NCBI GenBank assembly: GCA_002505455.1
Contig: DAVB01000064.1
Location: 1-49,805, forward strand
Reading direction: 5' to 3'
DNA length: 49,805 nt
Origin: Euryarchaeota archaeon UBA52
Lineage (GTDB): Archaea; Thermoplasmatota; Poseidoniia; Poseidoniales; Thalassarchaeaceae
Shown in pieces: positions 18,401-26,371 of this stretch (position 1 is its first letter; each line of letters starts with the position of its first letter). The notes below the pieces were generated by a model that saw only the letters and a program-made list of their open reading frames with translations, was not told where the DNA came from and did not search any database. Position numbers and translations under genes: made by a program.

Positions 18401-20637
18401 AGAGTGGGGAACCCGTCAGGGTATTGATCGGTAGTACTGTTGAGGCGGGTATACATGATTGCCTCCCCTTGAGATTGATTGCTATTATCGAGCCATGCAA
18501 TGTGTACGTTGTCGAAATCATCGACCAATATACCCGGAAGATATGATGTAGCCTCATACGGGCCTCTGTCCGGATTATCATCAAACCAATCCAATCCTTC
18601 GACGTTAGAAATCGCAGAATCCATGATTTGCTTGATGCCGAAGGCCGGTAATCCATCGCTTGCACCGTCCCATTGTCCTGCGCCCTTGAGTTTGAGGCGT
18701 GTGTAGAAGACCTCGTAATTGACATCTAATTCGAATCCATAAGATCGGCCATCCATCCATGCAATGTGTGTGTTGCCTTGACTGTCTATAGCGACTTGCG
18801 GGTGAAGGCTATATGCGTCTTGAAGTGTAACGCGTGTGTCATTTACAACAACGAGGTGTCCATATCCTTCAAGATCAAGGGATGGACCGACGTCTTCGAT
18901 GTAGTACCGGCTTCCGGAAGTCGCTGAACACTGTGGCACACAACGGGTAGCGGGCTGACCTGGAGCGAACCCGACCCAAGGGTTGTCTAGAAGTGCATAT
19001 GGGTCAAGTACTGAAATGAATATTTCACGAGAGGCGTTTGTTGCTAGATAAATGAGTGCCTCTACCATGAACTGGAGCTCAGCTGCTGAAGATGATCCTG
19101 TTGGGAATGCATAGACTGCTCCTTCTGCATGTGTCGTTCTCGGTGCGCCCCCGGGACAGTATCGAGCTACTGAGGGGGTGCCTGGTTGATTGTTTGGGCA
19201 TTCAGCCAAGTCTCTCATCTGAGAGCCGACGTTACCATCTGCACCAGCCCATAGGGGCACAGGAGATATGCCTGCAAGTACGCACGCGTCATGTGCCTCG
19301 TTTATCGACTCACGATCTGTGGCGTCCTCCGGAGTTCCGTCATTAGCACTTTCATCTGAGATTGGAATGATGATCTTGGTGGCATTCGGGTTCCATCGGT
19401 GGTCCTCTGTGGTCGGGGGGTTAGCAAGATTGCCGAGCCTTCCCTGTGAATCTCTCCATGAAAGACAGGACCACGTGGAAGAAGGGCCCCATGCTTCCGA
19501 TCCCTGGCCTCCTCCATCGTAACTAAGTGATATAGCGGCGTTGTTCAATACTGCGCCAGTCAGCTTTCGAATACCCCCTGACGTATCTGTAGGGGTTTGT
19601 CCAAGGTGGTTCGAACGGGGTCCTTGACTTCCTGATCCTCCTGTCTGATATGCTGTAGTACAGTATCCGGAAGTTGCAGCGGCAACTTGTTGGACGCCCC
19701 CTATTCCATACAACGTCTCAAACACCGTCATATTGGCTTGTTCTAACATGGGTTTGAGGCCGATGAAATTGCCGCCTGATGAGAATTGGCCGCCGTAGAA
19801 AACCGTGCACATGTCTGCCCACTCAGTTCCCATTGAGCCGGATGTGTCGATTGGTACGACCATCTCGACCTTGCCTCCTCTTGTGTCATCCCAAACCACC
19901 TGTACGAAATCGTCGTTATCTATGGCAATGTCTGGGTGCCCCTTCATCCCAATTATCGGTGTTAGAAGTGTAGCGTCTATTTTCGATTGTGCCTCTCGGC
20001 TAGAAACGTCTATCTCGACCATTTCATAGTAAATCTGAGTCTGTGAATAGTAGAGATCTAGTGGATCGTTGTTGTCCTGCCAAACGATATGCGCATTATC
20101 GAAGGAGTCTACAGCCACAGCGGGCCAGTCCCTGTCTTGATTTCCCGTCCTTATTTCATAGTCGTCGATTATGGAAAGACCATTCAGACCGTCGATTCCG
20201 TTAGAGCCGTCCTGTTCATGCATTGCAGGGTCTAACAACTGATACCAGATTGTCCATTGGCCGGATCTATCAGCCCAAACGATATGCACCCTATCCTCAG
20301 AATCAATTGCGACGTCGGGGTGCCATGCTTGATGCGCGCCTGGGTTCGAAATTTGAGTTTCAGAAATCAGCGTCTCGCCCGAAGGCCCTAGCATCTTGTA
20401 ATACAGATGCTGAGTATTACGACTCCACACAAAGTGTACGTTGCCCTCTGAGTCGGAGTCGACGGCCACCATTGAATCTGAATTGGACCCGCTATTCACA
20501 ACATTGATTGCATCTGTAAGTACGATTTCACTGGCCTGTACCGGTACTGCGGCACCCATTGCGGCTACTATGCTGGAAAGCATTAGCAAAGTCATCATGA
20601 TGCTGGAACGCTTCTTTCTATTCTGCATGGATACCAC
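15493..20637 (-). CDS. Giant secreted, membrane-anchored protein: propeller repeats, VWA, CARDB-like domains
   Basis: About 1,714 residues from GTG 20637; ATG 20628, three codons in, gives a neat signal peptide (RKKRSS, hydrophobic core, VQAS). Repeats with the core VAIDSEDRVHIVWADRSG occur seven times: four before and three after an inserted von Willebrand A domain. The VWA MIDAS is PIDTSGSMG (about 262-270), and the domain extends to about 560. The seven repeats suggest a beta-propeller. Residues about 790-1,650 hold several Ig-like, COG1470/CARDB-type domains (for example APDLKILSADAQQ, VKLQNIGNIHATDV). One membrane helix (VPVIIIGATIALGGVAVVVIWG) and a short acidic cytosolic tail ending DDDMEF close it. 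Likely cell-surface binding or adhesion; the ligand is unknown. Confidence 0.9.
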   Translation of the reverse strand: MVSMQNRKKRSSIMMTLLMLSSIVAAMGAAVPVQASEIVLTDAINVVNSGSNSDSMVAVDSDSEGNVHFVWSRNTQHLYYKMLGPSGETLISETQISNPGAHQAWHPDVAIDSEDRVHIVWADRSGQWTIWYQLLDPAMHEQDGSNGIDGLNGLSIIDDYEIRTGNQDRDWPAVAVDSFDNAHIVWQDNNDPLDLYYSQTQIYYEMVEIDVSSREAQSKIDATLLTPIIGMKGHPDIAIDNDDFVQVVWDDTRGGKVEMVVPIDTSGSMGTEWADMCTVFYGGQFSSGGNFIGLKPMLEQANMTVFETLYGIGGVQQVAAATSGYCTTAYQTGGSGSQGPRSNHLGQTPTDTSGGIRKLTGAVLNNAAISLSYDGGGQGSEAWGPSSTWSCLSWRDSQGRLGNLANPPTTEDHRWNPNATKIIIPISDESANDGTPEDATDRESINEAHDACVLAGISPVPLWAGADGNVGSQMRDLAECPNNQPGTPSVARYCPGGAPRTTHAEGAVYAFPTGSSSAAELQFMVEALIYLATNASREIFISVLDPYALLDNPWVGFAPGQPATRCVPQCSATSGSRYYIEDVGPSLDLEGYGHLVVVNDTRVTLQDAYSLHPQVAIDSQGNTHIAWMDGRSYGFELDVNYEVFYTRLKLKGAGQWDGASDGLPAFGIKQIMDSAISNVEGLDWFDDNPDRGPYEATSYLPGILVDDFDNVHIAWLDNSNQSQGEAIMYTRLNSTTDQYPDGFPTLNNLALAVLDEWEIFEVSTWESGKLGPNSPRNPQLGTPPAFSNDLGSGAHVAWSDSTKCGEGNSPKQTLCYVHVLTGLVDVALAPSETYYHVIEPGESTIYNLTIDNPTPGPSDLVADTFRLTVENVPMNWSATLYYASNHTPIFESTPIHLKGNSNGENLVPLYLRVRAPTIYQAEGDQLAEIKVRAVSYKDPAIDDERQLVILMDVVHGIDLSTINKNIDVEQGGSGTFSIIIRNTGNVYDTFAFHDPSTLDGQMEWGLQFGWGIDFPTEVSLDPGQAVTKNLRVTIPTSQTPGTYVIYLKGWSTGEPIFQVDHGTYDVLGLWINVSVKTSGNIVFKIPGGTNLNVLPGDCAEFDIEVTKNYSPGSLIFTTPGGPSEKPSDISLGVWRYDHWTVELDFSSAPGGNGIPENAPRYWAVVGNPYVVTANMCAPYNATAGFGESVVVKAHLEGTPEVRDSALLLTNVIQVYELEAEVDSSILELYPGQAYPLTTEITNTGNGPDRFDITVESVTGPEGAYIWDIDIPRAYFGELLRDDSKEFDLIINVPEKTLAGTYSVVLNVLSEEPYEGTRVRENIELQVEITEFHDLRITLDPAMESKIKTSAPGRTVRFLMNLTNAGNVPDTPMLHNHTKLGGGGGWDPTPGMNTLSKWMITYALVEDFDTEYPKEAPCLPPEPSIAPEPDVCYTSTTSTVTFPEMDAFTTIQFVAIISIDDEAQLSDRLIGIKATSIHGSAANDGDFDETPEWDDSCTLDENKDGLPDNYPPACDSNEQVLQLMLRAPDLKILSADAQQSRAAVGEMISVTVKLQNIGNIHATDVSVILCADQSPSDIRKNGCDEDNIVYRQLIEAVMPLSQSSNQELLEISLLYIVEAGSQDVVVYVDPDNNIIESDESNNYWSLSDKMGSNNRFLDPLLEAVATYSVPVIIIGATIALGGVAVVVIWGRRIEAMKEYAEKKSMMVYTDDDMEF

Positions 20638-20697
20638 TCAGTATGCTAAATGCAACTCTAACAATACTTAATGTCGACCCATTCAGGTCAGATTCAA

Positions 20698-21378
20698 CTA
20701 AGCCCACTCACTTGGATCGAAACTCTGACCGAATCCTGCACGCTCATCGAAATCTACCTCAGCGGATTTTAACGCTGAATTTTGACCTGATCTAGATATT
20801 GGTTTCTTACCTTTCCAGTCATCTACCGGACCTGGTTTACCAATTCCTTTCCCATAATCGAATTTTATTTGGTGTATTATGGAGAGTTTTGTCAGCCATA
20901 CCCGTCTCATTGTCTGCATGAGTTCGTTTTGAGTAAGCCCGTCAAACCAGATCGGGTGTGATATATTGAATGCTTGAAGTGGCCCTGGTCTATTCTGTTC
21001 ATCCTCTTTGCCGACGTGCAGGACCCAATCAAGCATGGATCTTGTTAGGTGCATTCTAATCTCGTGTAGCCAGCCTTTCCATCCAATTAGGTCTTCTTCC
21101 CTATAGCTCATCATCTCATCTTGTTGGCCCTGATCGACCCGGGTAATCGAGTATACCAAAATGAGCGATCTTTCTTTCGGTATCACGATATTGAACACGT
21201 GGCCATCTTTCGTGGGAGGATACTTGACATGGAGATGAAGTGTTGCCTTTCCGTCGTCAATCACCCTGTATTCCAAATTCTCATCGTCGAGCCACCGACG
21301 AATTACGGCAGTGGCATCCTTTGCATCCACGTATTGCAAATGTAAATGCGTCCTATTTGAGGGCAACGAGGAATTCAT
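20698..21378 (-). CDS. Unknown protein, weakly DUF2299-like
   Basis: 226 residues, cytoplasmic, without membrane helices. Residues about 20-180 alternate beta strands and a helix (TAVIRRWLDDENLEYRVIDDG, FNIVIPKERSLILVYSITRV, then helix MHLTRSMLDW), a pattern that resembles the archaeal DUF2299 group; I hold this loosely. The C-terminal 40 residues are polar and probably disordered. It overlaps the end of the upstream acyltransferase gene by 26 bases, so it is the last gene of that operon. No catalytic motif is visible. Confidence 0.7.
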   Translation of the reverse strand: MNSSLPSNRTHLHLQYVDAKDATAVIRRWLDDENLEYRVIDDGKATLHLHVKYPPTKDGHVFNIVIPKERSLILVYSITRVDQGQQDEMMSYREEDLIGWKGWLHEIRMHLTRSMLDWVLHVGKEDEQNRPGPLQAFNISHPIWFDGLTQNELMQTMRRVWLTKLSIIHQIKFDYGKGIGKPGPVDDWKGKKPISRSGQNSALKSAEVDFDERAGFGQSFDPSEWA

Positions 21379-22870
21379 CTACTGACTTTATACTTTCAAA
21401 AAGCGATTTTGCGAGTGGATTTCGAGTTAATGCGACCCTTCTTCGTTCCTGTCTGAAATCATTTACAGAATCGAAACCAAGAGCCATTAAAATGGCTGCT
21501 AAGTAGAAAATGGGGAATAGGGCCACGAAGAAAAGCGGTGTGAATAAAAGTGGGAGTTCGTAGAGCAAAAAGGCTGTAACAGTCCATAAAATACCAATTA
21601 TTGGCCAGAAAAGAGGCAATGAAAACATCGCCGCCATCAAATGATATGTTGTTCTGGCGTCGATCCCCTCGTCTGTTCTATCTCCTAGCCACCATGCCAG
21701 AAGGGCTTGAGGAAATGTGCTTAGTACGAAAACTGGTGTTGCGAATAGCATCATGGAAGCTCCCAAAATTAAAGAAAATATGCTGTTTTTTCTCTTTACA
21801 AGTTGTCCCTCTACAGTCAAATCACGGGCATCCAAGTTTTGATCGTAGAGTATCTTGGCTGCGTTTGATGCATTCTCAAGTACTTCTTGAGGGATTTTGC
21901 CCTCTCTCCATTGCTCTCTTATCTCTCTTGTTTTCAAAACCTCTTGGTAGAGGTCATGGACGGGGGTTTGAGAATGCCTATGCGCCATTAATATCCATGC
22001 GCGGTATGTTTCCCAATCAGGAGAGTCCGGAGTTGCGTCTTTCAGGATTGAATATACCGAATCTCGCATTTCGATAACTTGCGATTCAGGAGGTTCGACC
22101 CATTCGCCGTCTAACAAAGACTTGGCCTGCTCCTTTGAATATGGGTTCGGAATAGGTATCGGATCGAGGTATTCAACGTGATGGTCCGTTCTAAATTTTG
22201 TATGGTTTCTCCAATGAAGGCCGGCAGGTTGCAGATGTGGCTGCGGAAGATTTCGGAGTTCTGCCAGCGCAGCGGCAGCAAAAACCGTGCGGAATGGTCC
22301 GGTTTTGAAACCGTGCAGGATTGAATCCTGGTGTGAGGTGCCTTCGGGAAATACAACTGCAGAATAGCCATTGGAAATGCAATTTGAAACTGTTAACATG
22401 CTTCTTCTATTGATCTCTCCCGCAAAGTCTGAATTGGTTATGCCTTCGTCCATTTCTGCCTTTCTCAAGATTGGTTGTACACCAAGACCCCTCGTCCACC
22501 AACCAAGTACCGGTCTTGTGACCAAATCATGTCGCCCGAGTGCTGTGAATCTCCGATCTTGACTGTGGACTATGACTAAAGGGTCCACTAATCCATTGAT
22601 ATGGGTTGAAACGGATATTCGGCCACCGCCTATTTCAGGTACTTTGTCGGCGCTTGAATTTCTAAAAATTAGTCGGTGGCCGATGGATATCATTGCTCTG
22701 AATAGCCACCACACAATTATCGATCCGGGGTGTTTTCCCGAATGGTCCCATGGAACTGAGTTGAGTTTTCTTGCATCTATTCGCCTTGCGCTGGTGGAAA
22801 GTTCCGGAGTCAGGGCTTGGGGCTTGGAGTCCATGCTAACCCTCCATGTGCCATGGGATGTTGTAAGCAT
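21353..22870 (-). CDS. PlsC-type glycerolipid acyltransferase, membrane-bound
   Basis: Likely acylates glycerol-3-phosphate, dihydroxyacetone phosphate or lysophosphatidate at the membrane. 505 residues from ATG 22870; Met13 at 22834 is an alternative. Acyltransferase block 1 is STHINGLVDPL (His90, Asp96), an H-x5-D spacing like that of the yeast Gat/Sct1 group (HxNxxVDP) rather than the common H-x4-D. Block 3 is FPEGTSH (174-180). A long cytosolic stretch follows, then about four hydrophobic helices between 370 and 475. It directly abuts the HIT gene upstream and overlaps the next gene. Fatty-acyl transfer to glycerol is not part of classical archaeal lipid synthesis, which makes this gene notable. 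Confidence 0.88.
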   Translation of the reverse strand: MLTTSHGTWRVSMDSKPQALTPELSTSARRIDARKLNSVPWDHSGKHPGSIIVWWLFRAMISIGHRLIFRNSSADKVPEIGGGRISVSTHINGLVDPLVIVHSQDRRFTALGRHDLVTRPVLGWWTRGLGVQPILRKAEMDEGITNSDFAGEINRRSMLTVSNCISNGYSAVVFPEGTSHQDSILHGFKTGPFRTVFAAAALAELRNLPQPHLQPAGLHWRNHTKFRTDHHVEYLDPIPIPNPYSKEQAKSLLDGEWVEPPESQVIEMRDSVYSILKDATPDSPDWETYRAWILMAHRHSQTPVHDLYQEVLKTREIREQWREGKIPQEVLENASNAAKILYDQNLDARDLTVEGQLVKRKNSIFSLILGASMMLFATPVFVLSTFPQALLAWWLGDRTDEGIDARTTYHLMAAMFSLPLFWPIIGILWTVTAFLLYELPLLFTPLFFVALFPIFYLAAILMALGFDSVNDFRQERRRVALTRNPLAKSLFESIKSVDEFLVALK

Positions 22871-23290
22871 TCACTCACTCAAACTATGTTGAATGGCGTC
22901 AGCGATCGTTCTCCCCTCGGACACATCCATTGATTTTGGTTCCCAAGTGAATGAGTGTTTGGATTCCGGATATCTCGGAATTATGTGAAAATGGACATGT
23001 GGAACGGTCATACCAGCTTCTTTTCCATTGTTCTGAATTATATTGTACGCAATAGCCCCCGTGGCCTCTTTGATTGCGCGGGACAAGATTGGTAGCGCCT
23101 TTCCAATGGCTGCCGCAGAATCTGGGGTGAGTTGGTCAATCGTGGGTGCTGGCTCTTTGGGTATGAGCAGCGTGTGTCCCTTTGAAAGGGGATTTATGTC
23201 TAAAAAAGCGAATACGTGCTCATTTTCATATAGTTTGTAACAAGGAATCTCTCCCTCTATTATTTTGGTGAAGAGTGTGCGTCCACTCAT
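22871..23290 (-). CDS. HIT-family nucleotide hydrolase
   Basis: Histidine-triad protein, probably a purine-nucleoside phosphoramidase or dinucleotide hydrolase. 139 residues from ATG 23290 (MSGRTLFTKIIEGEIPCYKL), the standard HIT N-terminus. The frame continues open to 23326, but that extension overlaps the upstream gene and is not HIT-like. The catalytic triad HVHFHIIP (His98, His100, His102) and the nucleotide-binding FAFLDINPLSKGHTLLIPK are intact. It is four bases from the flavoprotein stop and directly abuts the acyltransferase start, so it is co-transcribed. Confidence 0.93.
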   Translation of the reverse strand: MSGRTLFTKIIEGEIPCYKLYENEHVFAFLDINPLSKGHTLLIPKEPAPTIDQLTPDSAAAIGKALPILSRAIKEATGAIAYNIIQNNGKEAGMTVPHVHFHIIPRYPESKHSFTWEPKSMDVSEGRTIADAIQHSLSE

Positions 23291-23294
23291 ATGA

Positions 23295-24701
23295 TCACAT
23301 GGCGAATGATGCTGCGACGGTGCCAAGATCCTGGACTCTTAGAGCCGCTACAATCTCTTGGTTCATGACTCGTGTATTCGTTGTGGTTCTTACCTCTTCA
23401 GCGGTTTTTCCTGCAGTTTCAATCAACGATTCAATGGTTGCGGTGCCTGCTAGGAAGGACTTCGCTTGTGTGGTTAATTTTGTCTCAGCGGCGCCTACTG
23501 AATCTCCGGTTTCCCTGTATAAATTCTCGATTCTCTTATCCGCTGTGTCGAGGCTTTGAAGAATGTTCTTGGATCCTCCAAACTCACAGTTTAGTGACCA
23601 TTTTCCAGCCTCTTCTCCTGCTAATGAGCCAGTGTAGAGGTTTTCCAACATGGTGTTTCCAGGCAATATCGATGAAGTGTGAAATCCTGTGCTTGCAGAG
23701 GGGCCAGCTGCATAAACGCCTGTTGCCCACATCTTTCCCGACTCTATTGTGACTCTCCCTTTTTCATCTACTGGCAAACCGCCAGTAGTCTCCATGACTT
23801 GGTGCGTCACTGGGATCACATCAATCGAAATGTCCAATCCTGTAGAGTCTAGAATCGTCCTTCTAATCGAGTCAAACCAAAGTGAGTGCTGGTCATCAAT
23901 GAATCTCATATCGACCACCGCATCTCCTTCATGATTCAATGGATCTATGTCTTCCCCAGCTTCAGACCTGTATCTTCCACCGACACCTAAAATCTCGAAT
24001 GGTATTGGAATTTCTGTGCCTTGGACGACCATGGGATGAAGGGGCACCTTGTGCAGATTTTGTGGGTTAATACCCGCTCTTATCGCCATTGCAATCGCAT
24101 TTCCTGAGCCTATTGATGGGTTGGACCACAGTCCTTGATAGCCCTCATCAGCCAATATTATCGCCTTACATTGGTATGGTTTTACTTTGCCGTCGATTAA
24201 GTCCAATGCCACCATTCCTCGAATCTGACTATTATCCATTACCAGTGATAACGGGATGTGATTCTGCCGTCTCTGGATCGCCCTCTTCATTACCTGTTCA
24301 TCGAGAATCTGAGTTAGATATCTGCTAGTAGCGTCCCCTGCGCCTGAAAGGCGAGGGGCAGCGTGTCCGGGTACTGATGAAAGGTGGGGCATTCCACCCT
24401 TATCCCTACGAAGGATCATGCCCCATCTCTCTAGCTCAGAAAGAATCTCGACTGAAGAAGAGCATGTTCTTCTAACAGTGTGTTCGTTCGTACTCTCGTC
24501 TCCTAACGCAATCGTGTCTTCGATATGCGATTCCGGAGTGGTTTCCCCTAGCGATGCGGCGAGACCGGCGGTGGAGGGGCTGATGATCGGGCCGGGAGAC
24601 TGGTGGATTATGACGGTGTTAGCACCAGAATCGCTAGACGCAATAGCAGCGCGAAGCGCTGAAGGTCCGGATCCTATGACCAATACATCCCACGACTCCA
24701 T
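23295..24701 (-). CDS. Fumarate reductase/SdhA-like flavoprotein, substrate site degenerate
   Basis: 468 residues. The N-terminal FAD-binding fold is clear (VLVIGSGPSALRAAIA) and the family layout continues: GDATSRYLTQIL, METTGGLPVDEKGR, and a second FAD motif GVYAAGPSAS...GNTMLENLYTGSLAGEEAG. The places where SdhA/FrdA/NadB carry key residues differ. The FAD-linking HT-x-AQGG segment reads SPSTAGLAAS, and the catalytic Arg stretch HGANRLGGNS reads HTSSILPGNT. It may act on another substrate or be non-catalytic. It is shorter than SdhA (about 580) because the C-terminal helical domain is reduced. It lies in a cluster with HIT and acyltransferase genes, not with other sdh subunits. Confidence 0.82.
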   Translation of the reverse strand: MESWDVLVIGSGPSALRAAIASSDSGANTVIIHQSPGPIISPSTAGLAASLGETTPESHIEDTIALGDESTNEHTVRRTCSSSVEILSELERWGMILRRDKGGMPHLSSVPGHAAPRLSGAGDATSRYLTQILDEQVMKRAIQRRQNHIPLSLVMDNSQIRGMVALDLIDGKVKPYQCKAIILADEGYQGLWSNPSIGSGNAIAMAIRAGINPQNLHKVPLHPMVVQGTEIPIPFEILGVGGRYRSEAGEDIDPLNHEGDAVVDMRFIDDQHSLWFDSIRRTILDSTGLDISIDVIPVTHQVMETTGGLPVDEKGRVTIESGKMWATGVYAAGPSASTGFHTSSILPGNTMLENLYTGSLAGEEAGKWSLNCEFGGSKNILQSLDTADKRIENLYRETGDSVGAAETKLTTQAKSFLAGTATIESLIETAGKTAEEVRTTTNTRVMNQEIVAALRVQDLGTVAASFAM

Positions 24702-24754
24702 GCTACTCAGTCACCCCCAGATGCATGTTCTGAATGAACATGACGCTTCGTTCA

Positions 24755-26182
24755 TCATCGGATGATAGTTCGAGTGACCATCGTATACACTTCTTTGACC
24801 GCATTTCGAATTGTGCTAAACAGGAATCCGTCCCCGTCTTCCATGATGGTCCATAACACGAGTGACTTGATCGTGATTTCGTTTTCCGTGAGGAGGTTGA
24901 CTTGGACTGAACGGCCTTCATGTCCTGATTTGTTCCAGGCCATGCCAATCCAAAGAATGTGGGAGTTGTCAATGATCCTATTGAATCTGATCCACGCATC
25001 TTCCCCATCAGTTCTACCTGGCCTCACACTTCTATCGATTGGAGGAAGGCGAATCATCTGAATCTCAGGTTCGCCTTCAACGGTTATTATATCAATTTCA
25101 AGTGGTTTGGAAGAATTCTGATCGGGACTTGCTAGAACGAAAAGGTCGCTTTCGCCGTGCGTTGCTCTCGGAGGCAGGTCTGCATCTAGTATCCACGTCT
25201 CGGATTTACGAAGCCTTGACGCTCTTTGTATCGTTCTGGATAAGAGTCGGAAAAGGCCTGGCTTTCTTTCAATGACGTGCATCAATAATATCTCAAGTTG
25301 TTCGAAACTAAAGGGCTCTTTCTCATCCCTTAGCTGTTCCACGGACCTAGTATTCAAAACCTCAGCACAGATCCTATCTTTTTCATTCTGATCGATTTCT
25401 TCAAGCATAGAGAGGTAAATGGCTCTCAAAACCGTCTCAATGGCATCTTCTGATTGCTGTTGACGCCTTACTCCTTTACCTATTTTTTCCATCCAAATAT
25501 TCCACCTGCTGGAAGTTTCAGGGTCGAGATGTGCATAGACTAAATCGACTAGCAAAGGTTCAGCAATAGTATCGTGGAGAGAGGGGGTATGGAGTTTCAA
25601 CAAGGGGGTTTTTCCAGTATCCATTGATTTTTGTTTTTCAATTGATATGGTGGCGAATAGAATGACAATAGAGAGAATGGCGGTCAAACTCAGAAGAGTG
25701 AGTGAAAGGTCTGTTTGCAGAGGGGTGGAGGAAATGGTCGATGCAAGGATCAGCCCCACTACGGCTGCTGAAAACCTAGTTCTCTCCCTGAGTTTGTTTT
25801 CTTCGAGTTGGTTCAAGATTCGATCGACGCCGACATATGACTCTCTAAGTGAAAATCCCTGTCTTCTGAGTTCTAAACGATCTTTGGCAGCCATTCTTGC
25901 ATAGGAAGATGCTACTAGTGGAGGGATGAACAAAATGGTGGAGACCAACCAGATTATTCTGGAGATGTTGAGGGAGTCTGAGTCTAGGAAAGCCGATGAT
26001 GCTATGATAGATATGGGAAGAGCGACTGCCAACAAATATCTTGCAGAGCGAAGAACAGGATTCGTGGTGAGTTTTGTCCATCTTCCCCTCCATTTGTCTC
26101 TAGATTGTATTCTTCGTTCCATCGCTGATGAAATCGAGGATTCGTCCTGCTCAGATTCAGCGTAGGGGGTTGGCAGGTCCAT
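24755..26182 (-). CDS. Unknown membrane protein with cytoplasmic domain
   Basis: Not recognised. 475 residues. The charged N-terminus (1-45) precedes two pairs of hydrophobic helices: about 47-66 and 76-93, then 140-157 and 163-180, with a helical RLELRRQGFSLRESYVGVDRIL linker between. Residues 200-475 are soluble: first mainly helical (around LEEIDQNEKDRICAEVL), then beta-rich (DLFVLASPDQ, PLEIDIITVEGEPEIQMIRL). It is the first gene of the minus-strand cluster with the flavoprotein, HIT and acyltransferase, 53 bases upstream of the flavoprotein. A membrane-lipid link is only contextual. Confidence 0.75.
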   Translation of the reverse strand: MDLPTPYAESEQDESSISSAMERRIQSRDKWRGRWTKLTTNPVLRSARYLLAVALPISIIASSAFLDSDSLNISRIIWLVSTILFIPPLVASSYARMAAKDRLELRRQGFSLRESYVGVDRILNQLEENKLRERTRFSAAVVGLILASTISSTPLQTDLSLTLLSLTAILSIVILFATISIEKQKSMDTGKTPLLKLHTPSLHDTIAEPLLVDLVYAHLDPETSSRWNIWMEKIGKGVRRQQQSEDAIETVLRAIYLSMLEEIDQNEKDRICAEVLNTRSVEQLRDEKEPFSFEQLEILLMHVIERKPGLFRLLSRTIQRASRLRKSETWILDADLPPRATHGESDLFVLASPDQNSSKPLEIDIITVEGEPEIQMIRLPPIDRSVRPGRTDGEDAWIRFNRIIDNSHILWIGMAWNKSGHEGRSVQVNLLTENEITIKSLVLWTIMEDGDGFLFSTIRNAVKEVYTMVTRTIIR

Positions 26183-26237
26183 ATGTCGATCGACCGTCGC
26201 TTTTGCTGGATGTGTTTGAGGTCATCGCTTGATGGCG

Positions 26238-26247
26238 CTAAAATATG
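26238..26247 (+). promoter_or_regulatory. TATA-like element for tRNA-Arg
   Basis: CTAAAATATG lies about 50 bases before the mature tRNA 5' end. This would put transcription start near 26270 and leave a 5' leader of about 25 bases for RNase P. It is the most AT-rich part of the 26183-26294 gap. Confidence 0.4.
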
Positions 26248-26294
26248 GCAATTCGATAGGAGGCTTTCTTGAAGGGGGCGGCCTGGGCGATACG

Positions 26295-26368
26295 GGCGTG
26301 TAGCATAGCCTGGATAATGCACCGGCCTCCTAAGCCGGGGACCGCGGGTTCGAATCCTGCCGCGCCCG
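26295..26368 (+). tRNA. tRNA-Arg (anticodon CCT)
   Basis: Complete cloverleaf: acceptor GGGCGTG with CGCGCCC (one G-U pair) and discriminator G; D-stem GCAT/ATGC; anticodon stem CCGGC/GCCGG with loop CTCCTAA giving anticodon CCT (reads AGG); 4-base variable loop; T-stem GCGGG/CCTGC (one G-U) with loop TTCGAAT. CCA is encoded in the DNA at 26369-26371, immediately before the stop codon of the convergent ATPase gene. No intron. Confidence 0.97.
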
Positions 26369-26371
26369 CCA

